Assembly: GCA_963921195.1 (NCBI GenBank)
Contig: OY992537.1
Span: 2,294,001 to 2,358,000 of the forward strand
Direction: 5' to 3'
From: Pegoplata infirma
Taxonomy: Eukaryota; Arthropoda; Insecta; Diptera; Anthomyiidae
DNA: 64,000 nt
This document shows, piece after piece, positions 28,829 to 42,988 of this stretch. Both the position numbers and the translations under genes were made by a program. Every line of letters starts with the position of its first letter. Within the stretch, counting starts at the first letter, position 1. Below the pieces are notes generated by a model. That model did no database searches. It saw nothing but the letters and a program-made list of their open reading frames with translations, and was not told the origin of the DNA.

Positions 28829-31800
28829 CTGTCTGTCTGTTGAAATCACGTTTTTGGCTATAATCCAGAACCGATTTAAACGCCTGGGGTACCAAAAGTT
28901 GCGTAATTCTCCTAGGCAGAATCTGGGGTTTTTTTTTTTTAATCGGTTAAGCATTTTAAAAGTTATGAGTGAAAATGTAAATTTTGATGAGTGAAAATGT
29001 GAATTTTACACAAAATAAATGCTATAACTTGACACCTGTTGAATGAATGTAAACGAAACTTTGAATTTAATGTACTTTTATCATTCCTAATACTCACAAA
29101 ATTTGGGCCGAATCGCACAATGGGGCGCGGCACCAGCAATTTAACCCAAAATTTTAAAATGATTTATCTTGGCTCATGGTTGACATATTCAAATAAAATT
29201 TTAAATCGGTTCATATTTTATTGTTCTCAACGTTTTTCTGGTTATTTTGGTACCAATTATGGCAAAATCAGTCTAGGGGTTAAGAAGCTATGAGCAATTG
29301 AGATGAGTTTCAATACAAACCTGCATGATATGGCGTGGCAGCGCGCCATTTGTATTAATAGAAGTAAAAAAATACATAGTATGTGTAATACACGTGGTTG
29401 CTTTTATACAATTTTCATAATTTTTATATAATTTTCATACATACCACTGTGGGCCAGGATTTCCATTTTTTGGCCAATAAGGGCTGTAAGGCAACACATA
29501 TTTAAAAATATTTTTTCGGAATGTCGACATCTTGAATTTTGTCCATCTTTAATATCTTTTTATTATACCTTAAAGTTTTTTTTTTGCATGAGGTTAAAGT
29601 CAAAGTTTGTGATTTTTTTTATATTTTTTATTTATGAAACAAATAATTTTTTTTTGTACTTCAACACAATATTTTTTCAAATTTTCAGTGAAGTTCTCCT
29701 AAAGACATACATGTTTGTTGAACACATGATAAAAACTGCCAAAAAGTAAGCTATAAGCATATTTTTTTTTAAATAAATAATGGAAATTCATACTTTTGTT
29801 GAAATCCGTCTTTTTTCAACACCAAAGTCCAAAAAAGTCCAAACGATATTGACAAACCTCGAACTACGATCTGTCTCTGACAATGTATTCTATTCACATT
29901 TTTGCGACCCTGTGCGACCGTTCATAAACTTTTGATCTAGAGGCAATAAACCAAAATATGAAGTTTAGAAATGCCCTAAAATAGAACTTCAAAATTTTTT
30001 GATATTTTTGTTTCTATTGATTTCTAATAAAAATGTCTCACTTTGACAACATTGGCGTGATAACTGGTAATGAGCACGTGAGTGAATTTTGACTCACGTT
30101 GACTCACGCTCACGCAAAAAAACATAATTTGCTCAATCGTTTTTTTTTTCTCACACTTACTCACTATTTACGTGAGTAAACAAAACACCACTCACGTGTG
30201 ACTCACGCTCACTCGTAACTCACACTAAACCTTTAAAACACGAATAAAATTGTAAAAACTGAATCAATACAATTAAATAGTTTTGAATCACGCAAAAAAA
30301 TTGCACTCACTACGAATCACTCACGCAAAAAATTGTCTCACTCACTAACAAACAATTTCAATCACACTCACTTTCGATCACGAGTAATTCACGTGACCAG
30401 CGTCCATCTGTAGTGCTAAACATTAAAGCTGGTAACGCATTTAAGCGGGCATATTCTGGCAATAGCATTTTTAATATTTTTTACGAAATTGTAAGCTTGT
30501 AGCATTATTTTTACATTTAGGATGGCCAATGCTTATTGGAAATAAAAAGTTCTCTCTTAAATGAGCCACTGAATATATGAACTTTTTGACGCATTTAAAA
30601 GAGAAATATTTTATTAAAATCTTCTGATAAAAGCAAAAAGAGGGATTTATAAAAACTTAGAAATTTAAACATTGTAAATTTTTTTAAAAAGCTATGTCCT
30701 AAATTTTGGATCCGCCATTTTGATTTCAAAAAATCTGAGTTCGTATTCGTGTTGTGCAATCATTTCCTAGTGATATTTTGAAACATTAATCAATAATTTA
30801 AATATCTTGTCCGCTATTTTGAATATTTGATTCTTAAATCAGATTTGGCATTCCAAAAACCATCAAAATCAGACAATATAGAAAAAACCTCATATTTTAT
30901 TTGACGCCATATTGGATCCGCCATTTTGAATTTAAAAAATCGGAGCTCATATTCGTAATTACTGACCCTAAATACATCAAAAATTACAAATTTATGTACA
31001 ATTAGCTAAGAATTACAAAAGCATATTCGCCATATTGGATCCGCCATTTTGAATTTCAAATCTTTGATTCCAAAATCAGTTTTAACACCCGAAAAACCAT
31101 TAAAATCGAAGTTTTTGGCCAAAAGAGACAATATATAAAAAATTTTAAATTTAAATTTGTCGCCATATTGGATCCGCCATTTTGAATTTTAAAAGTCTGA
31201 GCTCATATTCGTTATTAACGACCCCAAATACACCGATAATGATTATATTAAACACAATAAACAAAGAATTAAAAAATCATGTCCGCCATTTTGGATCCGC
31301 CATTTTGAATTTTGAAATTTTTTTTCCAGAATCGTGATCAGCGATCCTTTAACACCCATATGCAATACTTTTTTGACATATAGGTTAAGCGGTCTATTTA
31401 TGGCCAAAATTCAGGGATGCTGGCCCACAGTGCATACTTATAAAATATTTTTTTTTTTTTGTTTTTTAAATATTTACATTGCACTATGGTTCCGTTCAAC
31501 ACTTTTCTTGGCCAAAATTTAAAAAATGGAAAAATTTTCGGTTTGAAATAGGTTTTGTGTTAAAAATTTTTATAGTTTTTTTTTTTTCCATGTATAATAT
31601 TATAAGAAATTTTTTGTATTCAAACTCAAAAAAAAAATTGAAATTTAAAAAAATACTTTTTTTTTTATTTTTATCTAAATTTGTTTTTGAACGGTAAATG
31701 AGTATACAAAAACAAAATATGTTTTCTGTTGTTTGTAAGTGTTAACGATTTTCTATTAATTTTGAGAAAATTGAATTTTGGCCAAGAAGATCGTCTGCGA

Positions 31801-31875
31801 AACCATTGTGCATTGGTTAACATTGTGGAGGGTATTTAAAGATTCGGCACAGCCGAATATAGCTTTCTTACTTGT
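28641..31875 (+). mobile_element. GTCY-type repeat with nested Transib-like element, copy 2
   Basis: Same as 13466-16700; the GTCY array length is unchanged (28778-28839), which is notable for a microsatellite. Confidence 0.78.
29445..31432. mobile_element. Transib-like element, copy 2
   Basis: Same as 14270-16257, with CATAC on both sides and the two internal repeat fields (30060-30415 and 30700-31320). Confidence 0.7.
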
Positions 31876-32866
31876 TGTCTTAACATTTTTATATTTTTTA
31901 AAAAACATTCTTTGATGTTTACACTTATAATTTTGCAAAAAAAAAAATAAAAATATACAAACCAATGGTTTTGAAACCAATCAATTGGAACCCGTTCTGT
32001 TTGAGTTAAATTTAACTAAATTCCTTTTAATTGAACATAACGAGATTATTTACTTTTTAAAGTTTTACGGTTAATTATATTTTAGTTTGTGATTTGAAAT
32101 ATATTTCAACCATTCACAATGAAATACAATTTGATTCATATGGTTTTTGTCTGAAATAAGTAAGTAAAACCAAAGAGAATCCATTATATAGAGATGCCGT
32201 TGTGACAAAATTGCGATTTAGTACAAAACATTAATTTGAAGTTCCACACACAACCAAAAAAGTTCCACATACAACCAAAAAAATAATAACCACACAACTT
32301 TTCTCTCATACACATATGGCGATCAAACCAATTCTGATTTTGTTTTGATTATTTCTTTAATACTTCTTATTTCTGCTTTGGTTTTGATCATCTTCAGTAT
32401 TAATAATTTTTTAAGGCTTTTGTAGCTCTTTTAAAAAGAAAAAAAGATAAAAGAAAAATTCAGATATTTATATACATAAATACATATTTTTTCAAACTAT
32501 AATTTATTTAATAAATAAGTTCATTTAATCAATTTAATGTTTTACCGTTATTTCTCTATTCTGTTTCAATGTTGTTTTCTTTATTTTTTTATTTCATCTT
32601 TCGTTGACTATTGTGAATGATTTTTACAAAAAGACACAGTGCTGCCAGATTCTAGATTAAACCCCTGTGTTCAGTTCAGTGATTTTCATTAAAGCTAGCG
32701 TTTTTAATTGTATTTATAGCGAAAACAATATAAGTGCAGTCACAACTAGAACCACAGGCGACAGGCCCAAGCTTACGAATTAATCCTTTTTATAAACATT
32801 TAAATAAAAACAATAAATCTTTATCAAAATTTATGCAATAATACAAAATACACTTTTTAGGCTATA

Positions 32867-33045
32867 CACTCAACCAAAAATCATAGTATTCCCAAAGCAA
32901 TTTTTTTTAACTATTGAATTTTGTAAACTCATTGTAAATAGTTAAATCAACTTTACTGATAATTCAATGATTATTTTTTGACGAATAAGACAACATACTG
33001 TAAAACTTAACCTAGAATGGGTTTTCTAATTTGTTTCTATGAGTG
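32867..33045. mobile_element. 179-bp CACTCA-ended MITE, copy 2
   Basis: Same as 17692-17870. Confidence 0.5.
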
Positions 33046-33389
33046 TAATTAGAACTTTCATAAAAAGACTTATTTTTACTTGAGATTTTAAACATAATAT
33101 AGATAAAAAATATATAAAAATATAGATTTAAAACCTGTATTAGTCTGTGCTATTACTATTTTTTGTGTAGTTTTCCACACCACCAATGAGGTTCTACACT
33201 AGGTGCGTTGCCAATTATTTTAAATGGCTGGCATCCCCGATAGGCATACAATAGCCCTTTTTTGTTGTTAACGTGTACAGAAAAAATCAAAATAACTTGT
33301 GTTAACATGATTTTATGCTATACACGTTATCCACAGAATAAGGCTAAAACCATTTTATTTATTTATTTATTCAATTTAAGGAGTGTTTT

Positions 33390-34262
33390 TAAAATAATAA
33401 ATAATAAAGTTATAACAAGTGCATTCAACAAAAAAACAAGAGTTGCCAAATTTATAATGTTAAGTAGTGATACCGTTTTTTTCCAAGTAGTTATAGTTAT
33501 ATATAAAAAATCAATAGTTATATATATAGTTATATATAAAAAATACAAAAATCAGTTTAAAAAATTTTAATTTACTACAAAAAAAAGAAATATTACAATT
33601 ATTTTGTAAATTCTATTAATTTAATAAAAAAAATTCAATATAAAATAATAAATAATAAAGTTATAACAAGTGCATTCAACAAAAAAGCAAGAGTTGCCAA
33701 ATTTATAATGTTAAGTAGTGATACCGTTTTTTTCCAAGTAGTTATAGTTATATATAAAAAATCAATAGTTATATATATAGTTATATATAAAAAATACAAA
33801 AATCAGTTTAAAAAATTTTAATTTACTACAAAAAAAAGAAATATTACAATTATTTTGTAAATTCTATTAATTTAATAAAAAAAATTCAATATAAAATAAT
33901 AAATAATAAAGTTATAACAAGTGCATTCAACAAAAAAACAAGAGTTGCCAAATTTATAATGTTAAGTAGTGATACCGTTTTTTTTCCAAGTAGTTATAGT
34001 TATATATAAAAAGTCAATAGTTATATATATAGTTATATATAAAAAATACAAAAATCAGTTTAAAAAATTTTAATTTACTACAAAAAAAAGAAATATTACA
34101 ATTATTTTGTAAATTCTATTAATTTAATAAAAAAAATTCAATATAAAATAATAAATAATAAAGTTATAACAAGTGCATTCAACAAAAAAACAAGAGTTGC
34201 CAAATTTATAATGTTAAGTAGTGATACCGTTTTTTCCAAGTAGTTATAGTTATATATAAAAA
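33390..34262. repeat. 251-bp satellite array, copy 2
   Basis: Four units as in 18215-19087, with the same unit-specific variants (for example the single 'aaaaagcaag' unit in second position). Confidence 0.92.
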
Positions 34263-34387
34263 ACTCGAAAAAAACACGCCTTTAGTAATACTAAGCCTTC
34301 CAGGCCAAATATATTTGTATTACATAGTAATAATAAAAAACATGAGTTCTTAAAACTAAAAACTATTAATAAAAATATTAAAGTATA

Positions 34388-35060
34388 CAGTGACTTACAG
34401 TGAAAATGATCCACTAGATATTACATAGAAATTCGTTAAAGACAAAGTAAACAATATCAACCCATTTTATTATCAATCGAGTATTGTTTTGAAAACTGGT
34501 GTTAAGGTAATTTATCAAGCTTTAATTTAAGCTTAAAAGCGTTCAGATTGAGTAAATAATAAATTATCTACGAGGGTCGAACTACACCCAAAAAATTTCC
34601 CAGTTACTGACTACTAAAAACTTAACTAAGTCCCAGTTGAAAAACACCTGAGCCCCAGTTGTTTTCACTCGGTTGATGGTAACTAATTTTAAAAACAAAA
34701 AATTTAAAAAATTGTAATTTTTATTTGGATTGTTGCAAAAATAAGTTGATCACTGAATAAAATCTATTGGATGATTTTTAAAATTTTTAGTGTTTGGAGT
34801 TGGAAAAATTGACGTAGAAATATTTTAAAAAACAAATTTAAAAATTGTTTATAAATAATGTCATTTTCCAGTTCGACCCTCGTAGATTATTTATTATTTA
34901 CTCAATCTGGACGCTTTTAAGCTTAAGTTAAAGCTTGGTAAATTACCTAAACAGCAGTTTTCAAAACAATACTCGATTGATAATAATATGGGTTGATATT
35001 GTTTACTTTTAACGAATTTCTATGTAATATCTAGTGGACCATTTTCACTGTGAGTCACTG
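34388..35060. mobile_element. fold-back MITE with TA TSD, copy 2
   Basis: Same as 19213-19885. Confidence 0.85.
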
Positions 35061-35110
35061 TAATCACAAATCCTATTTGGATCCCCAGCCATAATGTGTA
35101 AAAAATAAAT

Positions 35111-37594
35111 TTAAGATTGGTTATAAAACTTTTGGGCAGTCTTCTTTGCAGTTGGAGTACGCTTTTCAGATATATCAAATGATTTCGGCAATTTCTTTTG
35201 CTGTTTTGCCTTGGCTTTGGCGGCTTTTATTGCCTTAACCTTCCTTGTGTAGGCATTAAGATATCGCCTACCCATGTGGCAAAGTAAAACAATGGTAAGG
35301 TGTTCTAATATCTCGATTTTATGATCATAACATTCATCTTTTTCATCAAATGTTTCTGGATGTCTTTTCGCATTAATTTTTTTGCTTTGTGCCATTATAT
35401 AGTCTTTTATACCCTCCATTTCTTTTTTCTCTGCAAAGACGTGGTGTACAATATCTAAATGGTCACAAGTTGCAGCAAAAAATTTATCATCAGGATTTAA
35501 TAACCTAAGCTGATCATCTGTATAGTTTTTAAAGTCAATAAATCGTTCAGTTGGCGAAGAAAGAGGCCCAAGTTTTTTGAGCTTGAGTTCACATCTGGGG
35601 CATTTTGATTTATTTAGCCGCGACTTTATACCATAACCAATATAATATCTGTTGGCCATTACCTTGGGCATTGCTGGACGATTTTTGTCTAATAATTCAC
35701 TTAGTTGTTCACTAAAGTCATATTCTTTTTCAATATCTATTGCTTCATCAGCATCTTCATCGTCTATAACTTCATAAATTTCTATTGTATCGAAATCGCC
35801 TTCAAATTCCAATTCAAATTCCCCTTCAAAGTCCTCTACATTAAGGTCATATTCATATTCGTGTAACGTATTTTCTTCTTTATCTGTTACCGTTTCACTA
35901 GAAACTAATGAATTGTCGTAGGAATTGGCAGCTTTTACAACAGCTGATAAGTCCAAGTTCAGATTTAACTCATAATCTTCATCGAATTCACAATTGGTTT
36001 TGTCCACACTCTTAAGTCGTACCATTTTCAATGAGAGCATATGACCTGTTTTGTATGATAATTCCCTTACTGAAGGATTAGTGTTGTTTCCTAGACTTGA
36101 TCTGTAAATTGAAAACAAGTTCTCAACATCGTCTTGATTTATTCGTCCAAGAGCTATGAATTTAATATGTTCATAATGTGCAAATATGTCGTTAGCTAAT
36201 TCAGTTAAACCTTTTATAAGTCTTATAAAATTCATAACTGATACAACTCTACTGCCTTGAGGAAGTTTAAAACTCTCTAAGTATTCTTTAAAGGCATTCA
36301 TCTTTTCCAGAATATTATTATCACGGGTGACTGGATGCTTGTTAATATTTTTACCAAAATGTTTTGCATTAACATGGTCAAACCCGTTATTTACTGCTTC
36401 GCATAATTTAGCTGTGGCATCAAGATTTGTAATGTTGTCGGTATCTTTAAATTGGTCCGCACATGCCTGTATTGCAGCCGAATAGGTATGGCTAAAAACT
36501 TGCGCTGCAAGTTTTACTCTCATGACTAAAAATGCTATGGGATTGATGTGATTCCATGTAATTTTGGGAGCCATTCGACCAGTTTCACTTGTTTGATCTA
36601 TATCAAACATCTCTCTTATAACGTTCCAACTGACTTCGCCATGTACTGTTTCAAAATTAACTTTAACTAAAGTATTTCTTAGTCCCTTTAAAAGATGAGG
36701 AGAATCATGTAATAGTATAACTTTTTGTCCATCACCGTCAATAAAGTGATTATCGTCTTTTACAGCTCTTAATAGCTTGTAACACTTCTGGTTGTTTGCA
36801 CCTTGGTCGCAAACGAGGCACTTTACGTCAAACCCAGCTTTTCTAATAACTTTTAATAATAGCGTTATTGATTCAACTAGTTGCTCTGCAGTAATTTCGG
36901 TGCTTGTTGCACACCAGGAAATCGGAATTTTCCAAGAGCCAACTATGCCTTTAAGCATGAAAACATTAAATTTTCCAGCAATTTGAGGGCTTCGATTCCC
37001 ATTTCCAAGGTCACTAAAACCATCAAACTTATCTTGTCTGATGTTGTACTGGAGTTCGTGACGTCCCGAGATTTCATCGAACATTAAAATGCACAGTCTG
37101 TCCTCTGTTTTCAGTTGACTGGCCATTGTCTCAAGGATTTTTACTATCACCGTATTAAGTCCAGGACCAAATGATTTAATCGGAGCCCAGCGGTACATGC
37201 TTGAATCTGAGGGCAATGGAAATTTAAGTCTATCACGCATGTATTTAAATCCACTTCTAAAATTGTAGTACATGTTCTGTAGGAGAATTTTATCTTCTTC
37301 GGAATACCGTTTGTAATGTGGATTGCATATAAGTTTAGCGAAATTTACTGCGTCTTTGCATGCGCCCTTTATATAGATGGAATTTTGCTTAAGTTCAACA
37401 ATTTGTTCATCTTTTGTTGCAATTTGTTTTTTCAAATCAGCAATTTTACACTGTGTAATCACATCTCTTTCCTCTGTTTTGTGCTTATAGGCTTCGAACT
37501 CTATTTGGAGAAGTGAATATTTGTGAATTATGTCTAAAATTTTTCCCTTTTCTTCATCTTTGCCTTCACATAAGACGAAGGATAAGCATGGCCC
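35111..37594 (-). CDS. P-element-type transposase, catalytic exon (copy 2)
   Basis: Translates identically to 19936-22419: coiled coil, RNase H-like core with D129, D219 and E447 candidates, HDSPH motif, acidic segment and CPRC. No ATG precedes the core here either. Confidence 0.92.
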   Translation of the reverse strand, partial: GPCLSFVLCEGKDEEKGKILDIIHKYSLLQIEFEAYKHKTEERDVITQCKIADLKKQIATKDEQIVELKQNSIYIKGACKDAVNFAKLICNPHYKRYSEEDKILLQNMYYNFRSGFKYMRDRLKFPLPSDSSMYRWAPIKSFGPGLNTVIVKILETMASQLKTEDRLCILMFDEISGRHELQYNIRQDKFDGFSDLGNGNRSPQIAGKFNVFMLKGIVGSWKIPISWCATSTEITAEQLVESITLLLKVIRKAGFDVKCLVCDQGANNQKCYKLLRAVKDDNHFIDGDGQKVILLHDSPHLLKGLRNTLVKVNFETVHGEVSWNVIREMFDIDQTSETGRMAPKITWNHINPIAFLVMRVKLAAQVFSHTYSAAIQACADQFKDTDNITNLDATAKLCEAVNNGFDHVNAKHFGKNINKHPVTRDNNILEKMNAFKEYLESFKLPQGSRVVSVMNFIRLIKGLTELANDIFAHYEHIKFIALGRINQDDVENLFSIYRSSLGNNTNPSVRELSYKTGHMLSLKMVRLKSVDKTNCEFDEDYELNLNLDLSAVVKAANSYDNSLVSSETVTDKEENTLHEYEYDLNVEDFEGEFELEFEGDFDTIEIYEVIDDEDADEAIDIEKEYDFSEQLSELLDKNRPAMPKVMANRYYIGYGIKSRLNKSKCPRCELKLKKLGPLSSPTERFIDFKNYTDDQLRLLNPDDKFFAATCDHLDIVHHVFAEKKEMEGIKDYIMAQSKKINAKRHPETFDEKDECYDHKIEILEHLTIVLLCHMGRRYLNAYTRKVKAIKAAKAKAKQQKKLPKSFDISEKRTPTAKKTAQKFYNQS

Positions 37595-37844
37595 TTAAAT
37601 TTTTTTTTTCCAATCATGTCTGGCCGAAAATGATTTGAGCATATAGATAAATTCTGCAAATGTAAGTACTTGTCTTCGACTTTTATAGCTTTAACCCATT
37701 CCTCTTGTTTGTCCTTTGGGATTGATAATATTCGGTTTGTTGTACTTACCGAAGCACAGCCAAAAGCATGACACTTTTGGACAGTTACTTCTGTTGTTAC
37801 GTCTTGTGAAACTGATGGAGGAACTAATAACCGTTCTTCATTGC
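37534..37844 (-). CDS. transposase exon 2, second THAP-like finger (copy 2)
   Basis: Same as 22359-22669, including the in-frame TAG (37534-37536) and the internal GTAAGT donor at 37749. Presence in both copies shows that the stop predates the duplication. Confidence 0.72.
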
Positions 37845-38606
37845 CTGAAAATTAACCACAACATAATAAAAACAAATTAAGATTACCCTGAACCAAACTA
37901 AATAAATTACCATGTTGAAAATATAATAATAAAAGTTCTTAACAAAAATAATAAAAAAACTTTTTTAATTTTTTGTTTAACATGTTAGTTTTTTATTATA
38001 ATTTAAATATTTTATTACAAACATTTACATTACATTGGGAATTGCTTAAACTTAATATATTAATTAGCATTTCTTTTAATTTACTTAAAAGATCATTGTA
38101 GGCTTTTGATTCTTTATTTATTTTTTAATATTTTTCACTTTATTTAAAAAATCTATTAAACCTTATTGGTGCCTTTGGAATAGGGGAATACTCACTTTAT
38201 CATTCCATTTGTAATTCTTTGAAGCATACGTCTGGGACTCCATTGGTTTAAAAAAAAAAATTAAAATTTTTTACATAAGTGTTTTGGCTAAATTACGAAA
38301 ACTACTTCGTCGGTTGTAGTTTTAGCATATTTTTGGTCAAATTATGCCAGATTTTTGCTCACTCCGACACAGATTTTTTTTGGAAAACCTATCCAAGTCT
38401 GTAAAGAACGTGCCAAACATGGTCATTTTTTGTCATATTGAGTGAAATACCAAAGTTTTTGTAAATTAGTCTTTTTTGTCATGTTGTTAGCACAACAAGA
38501 TAGGTATTTTAAATACCTTTATTCTGATACCAAATATGCCTATGCTAATTTTAATTAAATATGCGTAAATCGTAAAAAAATTAAAACGGTCAACTTTACA
38601 AATGAC

Positions 38607-39087
38607 CACTGTTGCCAACTATTTTTAATCAAAAACCTCTAAATAACACTAAAAAAGCGCTAGAAACCGCCAAAAATAAATTTAGCGGGGAAAATTTAAA
38701 ATTATCCCGCTAAATTACGAAAAAAAGCGCTAAAAACCGAAAAACTTGGCATTTTTGATGGACAAAAAAGAAAAAATTAAAAAAAAACCTCCAAATTATT
38801 TTTTCTACGAAAATTTACTTTTCACTAAAAACGCGGAAGAAGCCGACGAAAAAAATTTAGCGGGAAAATATAAAATTCTCCCGCTAAGTTACAAAAAAAA
38901 GCGCTAAAATTCGACAAACTTGGCATTTTCGATTGAAAAAAAAAGAAAAATTGGAAAAAACTGTAAATTTTTTCCACTAAATCCAAACAAAAAGCGCTAG
39001 ATTTTCCCGCTAAAACCAATTTTCCCCCGCTAAACCCAAACAAAAAGCGCTAGATTTAGCGGGAAAACCTCCAACTTGGCAACAGTG
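38607..39087. mobile_element. hAT MITE with CAAATGAC TSD, copy 2
   Basis: Same as 23432-23912. Confidence 0.87.
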
Positions 39088-40825
39088 CAAATGACGATAA
39101 AAACGCGCATAAAAAAAAAAATTGTACTGGCATCACTTGTAACTGTATTATAAACTATTCACAATAGACATGCACAAAAAGAATTGAACAAATATGAAAG
39201 TTGTACAAATAAGAATATTAAAAATATAATTGTTTAGATTTAATTCTATACAGAAAATACTAAGAAATATACATTCTGATTTTCCTATGTGATGAATTGT
39301 TCGTGAAAAATTGTGTAATCCTGTAAACGCTTTCATTGAATTCAGGAAAACAAAAAATCCTTAAAAAGTGATGGAATAAGATTATGTTTATAATTATTAC
39401 ATGCTTAAAACAATGTAAATGTTCATGTAACTATGCAAAATAAAGGCTTTTGATTTGTTTATGTGTTCCGGTTAAAATGTGTGGATCATAGTATACATAT
39501 GTATATAGCTGACTGGACGGCAAGAGTTTTAAAAAAACTCGAAAATGCTTGGCGGAGTACTGGGTATGGCATCTAAAAACCAGTCTTGAACAAATAAACT
39601 TTATATATATTATCAGTTTCGGTTTTAAGACGTTCTATGATTTCCTTTCGTCAGTCTGTGTAAAGAGCATTGCAGTACAAACAAATCCAATTTTATGTTT
39701 TTTTTTCCAAAAATGACTAAAAACTGTTTTTTACTAAAAATAAAACTTTTGTATTCAAATTTTTGGTGTTTTCATTTGTATAAGAAATATTTTAGGCACT
39801 GTGAGGGTTCATGGATTCAGCAAAGTATCTATCTGATTTTTGTAAGTAATAAATGATAGGTAGGATTGTCTTGTAGCAACTTGAAATATCAGTCTAGGAG
39901 TCAATAACTATAAAAGTGTATTATCCAAGGTAGAAAGTGTAAAGTGTATTATAAATTTAATATTTTAGTGACGTAAATGAAAACAATTTTCTTTCGAAAA
40001 TTTGCAAAGATTTTTAAAACCCGATTTTTATTTTTTCGTTCAAATTTTCGGTTATTTTTTGGATTTTTATTTTCAACCAGAAAATAAAAGTTTTGTTTTG
40101 ATTTTTTTACTTTGATCGATTTTATTTTTAAATATTTTTTATTCAGTCAACTTTCTACAAATATTGGACGGAAAATAAACTGTCTAACAGGAAGTCCTTC
40201 ATTATAGAAAAAGGGACATGAAGTGAACATTGAGTAAAAATATACATACATTTATATGCAGGCCCAGATAGATCAAGCCTTTTCTCAATATATTTTTACA
40301 AAGAAAATCGATATGCATTATTAAATTTTTCATAGGAGAAAATCCCAAAGATCCAATAGATAAAGCAATTTTCCTAAAGAAAACTTAAGCCTCTTCAACT
40401 AATTTTCGCTTGTTAAGATCTCGTATTCTGATATATTGTTTCTAAACTTGAGAGGTGTTCTTAAACATTTCTTCTACAAGCAAAGCTCTGAGATATTTAT
40501 CTTAAAAATGTCAGCATCTGAGACATTAAAGGCTGAAGATGAAATTTTTAAATTCTTACGAATAGAATACTGACTGTCCTTGATTTCCAGCCTACATCCC
40601 CACTTTCAGGGCAAATTTTTAATTGGCTGAATTGCAAATTCTGTTAATATATTAAAAATCTTTTTATTTATTTTATTTGCTCAACAAAAAATATACACAA
40701 GAAATTTTGATTTTATTTTTTGTTTTGTTTCGAATTGTTTCTATTTTTGGATTTTTTTTATTTGTTAAAATAATCGTTATTATTTTTCAAAAAATAAAAA
40801 TCAACTTTCTGATTGAATATTTTAT

Positions 40826-41357
40826 TTTTATACCCTCCAACCACAGTATGGGGGTATACTCACTTTGTCAGTCCGTGTGTAACGCATCGAAATATCGGTC
40901 TAGGACCCCATAAAGTATATATATTATTGATCAGTGATCCATTCTAAGACATTCTAGCGATGTCCGTCTGTCCGTCCGTCCGTCTGTGGAAGACACTATA
41001 CAGTCCAAAGTAAAAGAGCTAGACTCCTGAAATTTGGCACGAATATGTCTTATGGTATTGGGCTGGTTAAGTTCGAACATGGGCAAAATTGGATCAGGGG
41101 GAAAAAAGTTCCCCTCTTAAGAACTAAACAAACCTCAAAAAAAAGCCATTTTTTATAGGTTTTTTGTACTTTTGCTTAGCAAACGAAACATTTTTATGTC
41201 AAAAGAAGGTCAAAGTCTTGCAGTTGGATCCAGGAAGGTTGTCTCCCACCGATGTTACCACCCCCCCCCCAAAAAAAAAAAACGCCCCTGTTTTTTTTTA
41301 ACATGTTGGAGGGTATAAAAGATTCGGCACAGCCGAATTTAACACTCTCACTTGTTA
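40826..41357 (+). repeat. GTCY-type dispersed repeat, copy 2
   Basis: Same as 25651-26182, including C10/A12 homopolymers of equal length. Confidence 0.82.
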
Positions 41358-41618
41358 TAAATAAAAATCATAAACAAACTGTTTGGAAGTTGTTTGAATA
41401 TATGTAAACATTTTCAAATACTCAATAAATAGCAATTTTTTTGAATAAAAATTATAACCGTATGTCCCTGGATAATACCTTTTAAAAAGTTACTTTGGTA
41501 TTATCTATTCATGATTCCAGAATATCTGTCCGTCAGTTTTACTTACAATGTTTTGAATATTGTTTATTCGTGTTTTTGAAAATGTCGAATTCAATATTGA
41601 TGTTTAATTTATACTTAC

Positions 41619-41838
41619 CCAACAATATACTTGGAACTGCCCCAGGTTTTAACATGCCTGATGGGCGAAAACATATTGGCAAAAAGTGACGGCTACAAAC
41701 CCTTGTCAAATCCTTATATTCTGAAATTCCTAGATTTTGGCACCACTCTTTAGCCAAATTCTTAGGGATACTAAATAAGCGGATTGTATCATCTCCAATT
41801 ATTTTCCCGGGACAGTTCTTTACAACGCATATATACAT
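41619..41838 (-). CDS. transposase exon 1: THAP zinc finger (copy 2)
   Basis: Same as 26444-26663, with ATG at 41836-41838 and donor GTAAGT at 41618. Confidence 0.92.
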
Positions 41839-42194
41839 ATTAATAATACGATATTTTAATTATAGTGAACAAATATATATTAAAAAATACTTTGTTACAA
41901 AACAAAATTATATATATATATATTTTTTATTTTTATAATATTAACTTATATTATCACTTATAATTACTTATTTTATCACTTAATATAGCTTATATTATAA
42001 TTTTTAAAGTTTTAAGGTAATTTTAAAAGTTTTTTATTGTAGTTTTTGGAGATTTTTTTTTATTTAGCTTTTCTTAGAAAAATAACGTATTTTTCAAGTT
42101 CTTTTACGACTTCATATTTCGTTCTTAATACTGTTTTCAATTTACTTTCTTTGACTGATTTCTAAACTAAAAAAAATTCACAATTACCGATAAT

Positions 42195-42645
42195 TAGGGC
42201 ATGCATCTATTAATCGAAAATATGTGATTATAAAATCATCTAAAAATCCAAAATATGCACTAAAAATTTAAAAAAATATGCATTTAAAAAATTGTTGTAT
42301 TAACAAAAAAAAAAAAAAACACAAAATAGGGTTTGTCGAATACTTGATGAATACAATTTTTAAGAAAGTTTTTGTTAATGAAAACGATTTTAATTAGTCA
42401 AAAATTTTTTAAACACATTTTGTGATAACAACTTAAGTTAATATTTATTTTTTTGGAGTTTATAAAAAAAGGAACAGCAAACTTCTTAACACATACCCTC
42501 TATCATTTACAATTAGTGGAACAAAACGTTAACAATTTATATGAAAATATGCATTTATACCAAAACATGCAACTACAAATCGATTCCATTTTATTGCAAA
42601 TTTCTTGATTCAGATAGATACTTAGTTTGTAATATTCAATTTCAC
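42195..42645. repeat. ATATGCA-rich relic, copy 2
   Basis: Same as 27020-27470. Confidence 0.5.
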
Positions 42646-42988
42646 AAAGAGAAGGTCAGCACTGTGTCAGCGGTGATTTTTTTGTATGGAAATAAAATTT
42701 CTAAAAGTTTTATTTTAAAAAAGAAATGTAAAAATTTTTAAAAATTGCATTTAAAAAACTTTTTTTAAATTTTATTAAAAAAATCTAAATTTGTATTTCA
42801 TTAATAATTTATTAATAAGTTTTCCCTTGTCTGGTTAAAATACAAAAATTTCCCCCTACCTTTATAAATTTACAAATAATGAGAATTCATATTTAACGAT
42901 TTTTTTCATCTTAAATATTTTCAGCGTTATTTTAACATTTGACTTGACGCTTTTATTTTTCAGCTAAAATGCACTTGAAAACAGAGGT

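Larger units (their letters stand above)
28277..31991. mobile_element. hAT MITE relic in copy 2
   Basis: Same as 13102-16816 in copy 1, including the interruption by the GTCY repeat. Confidence 0.78.
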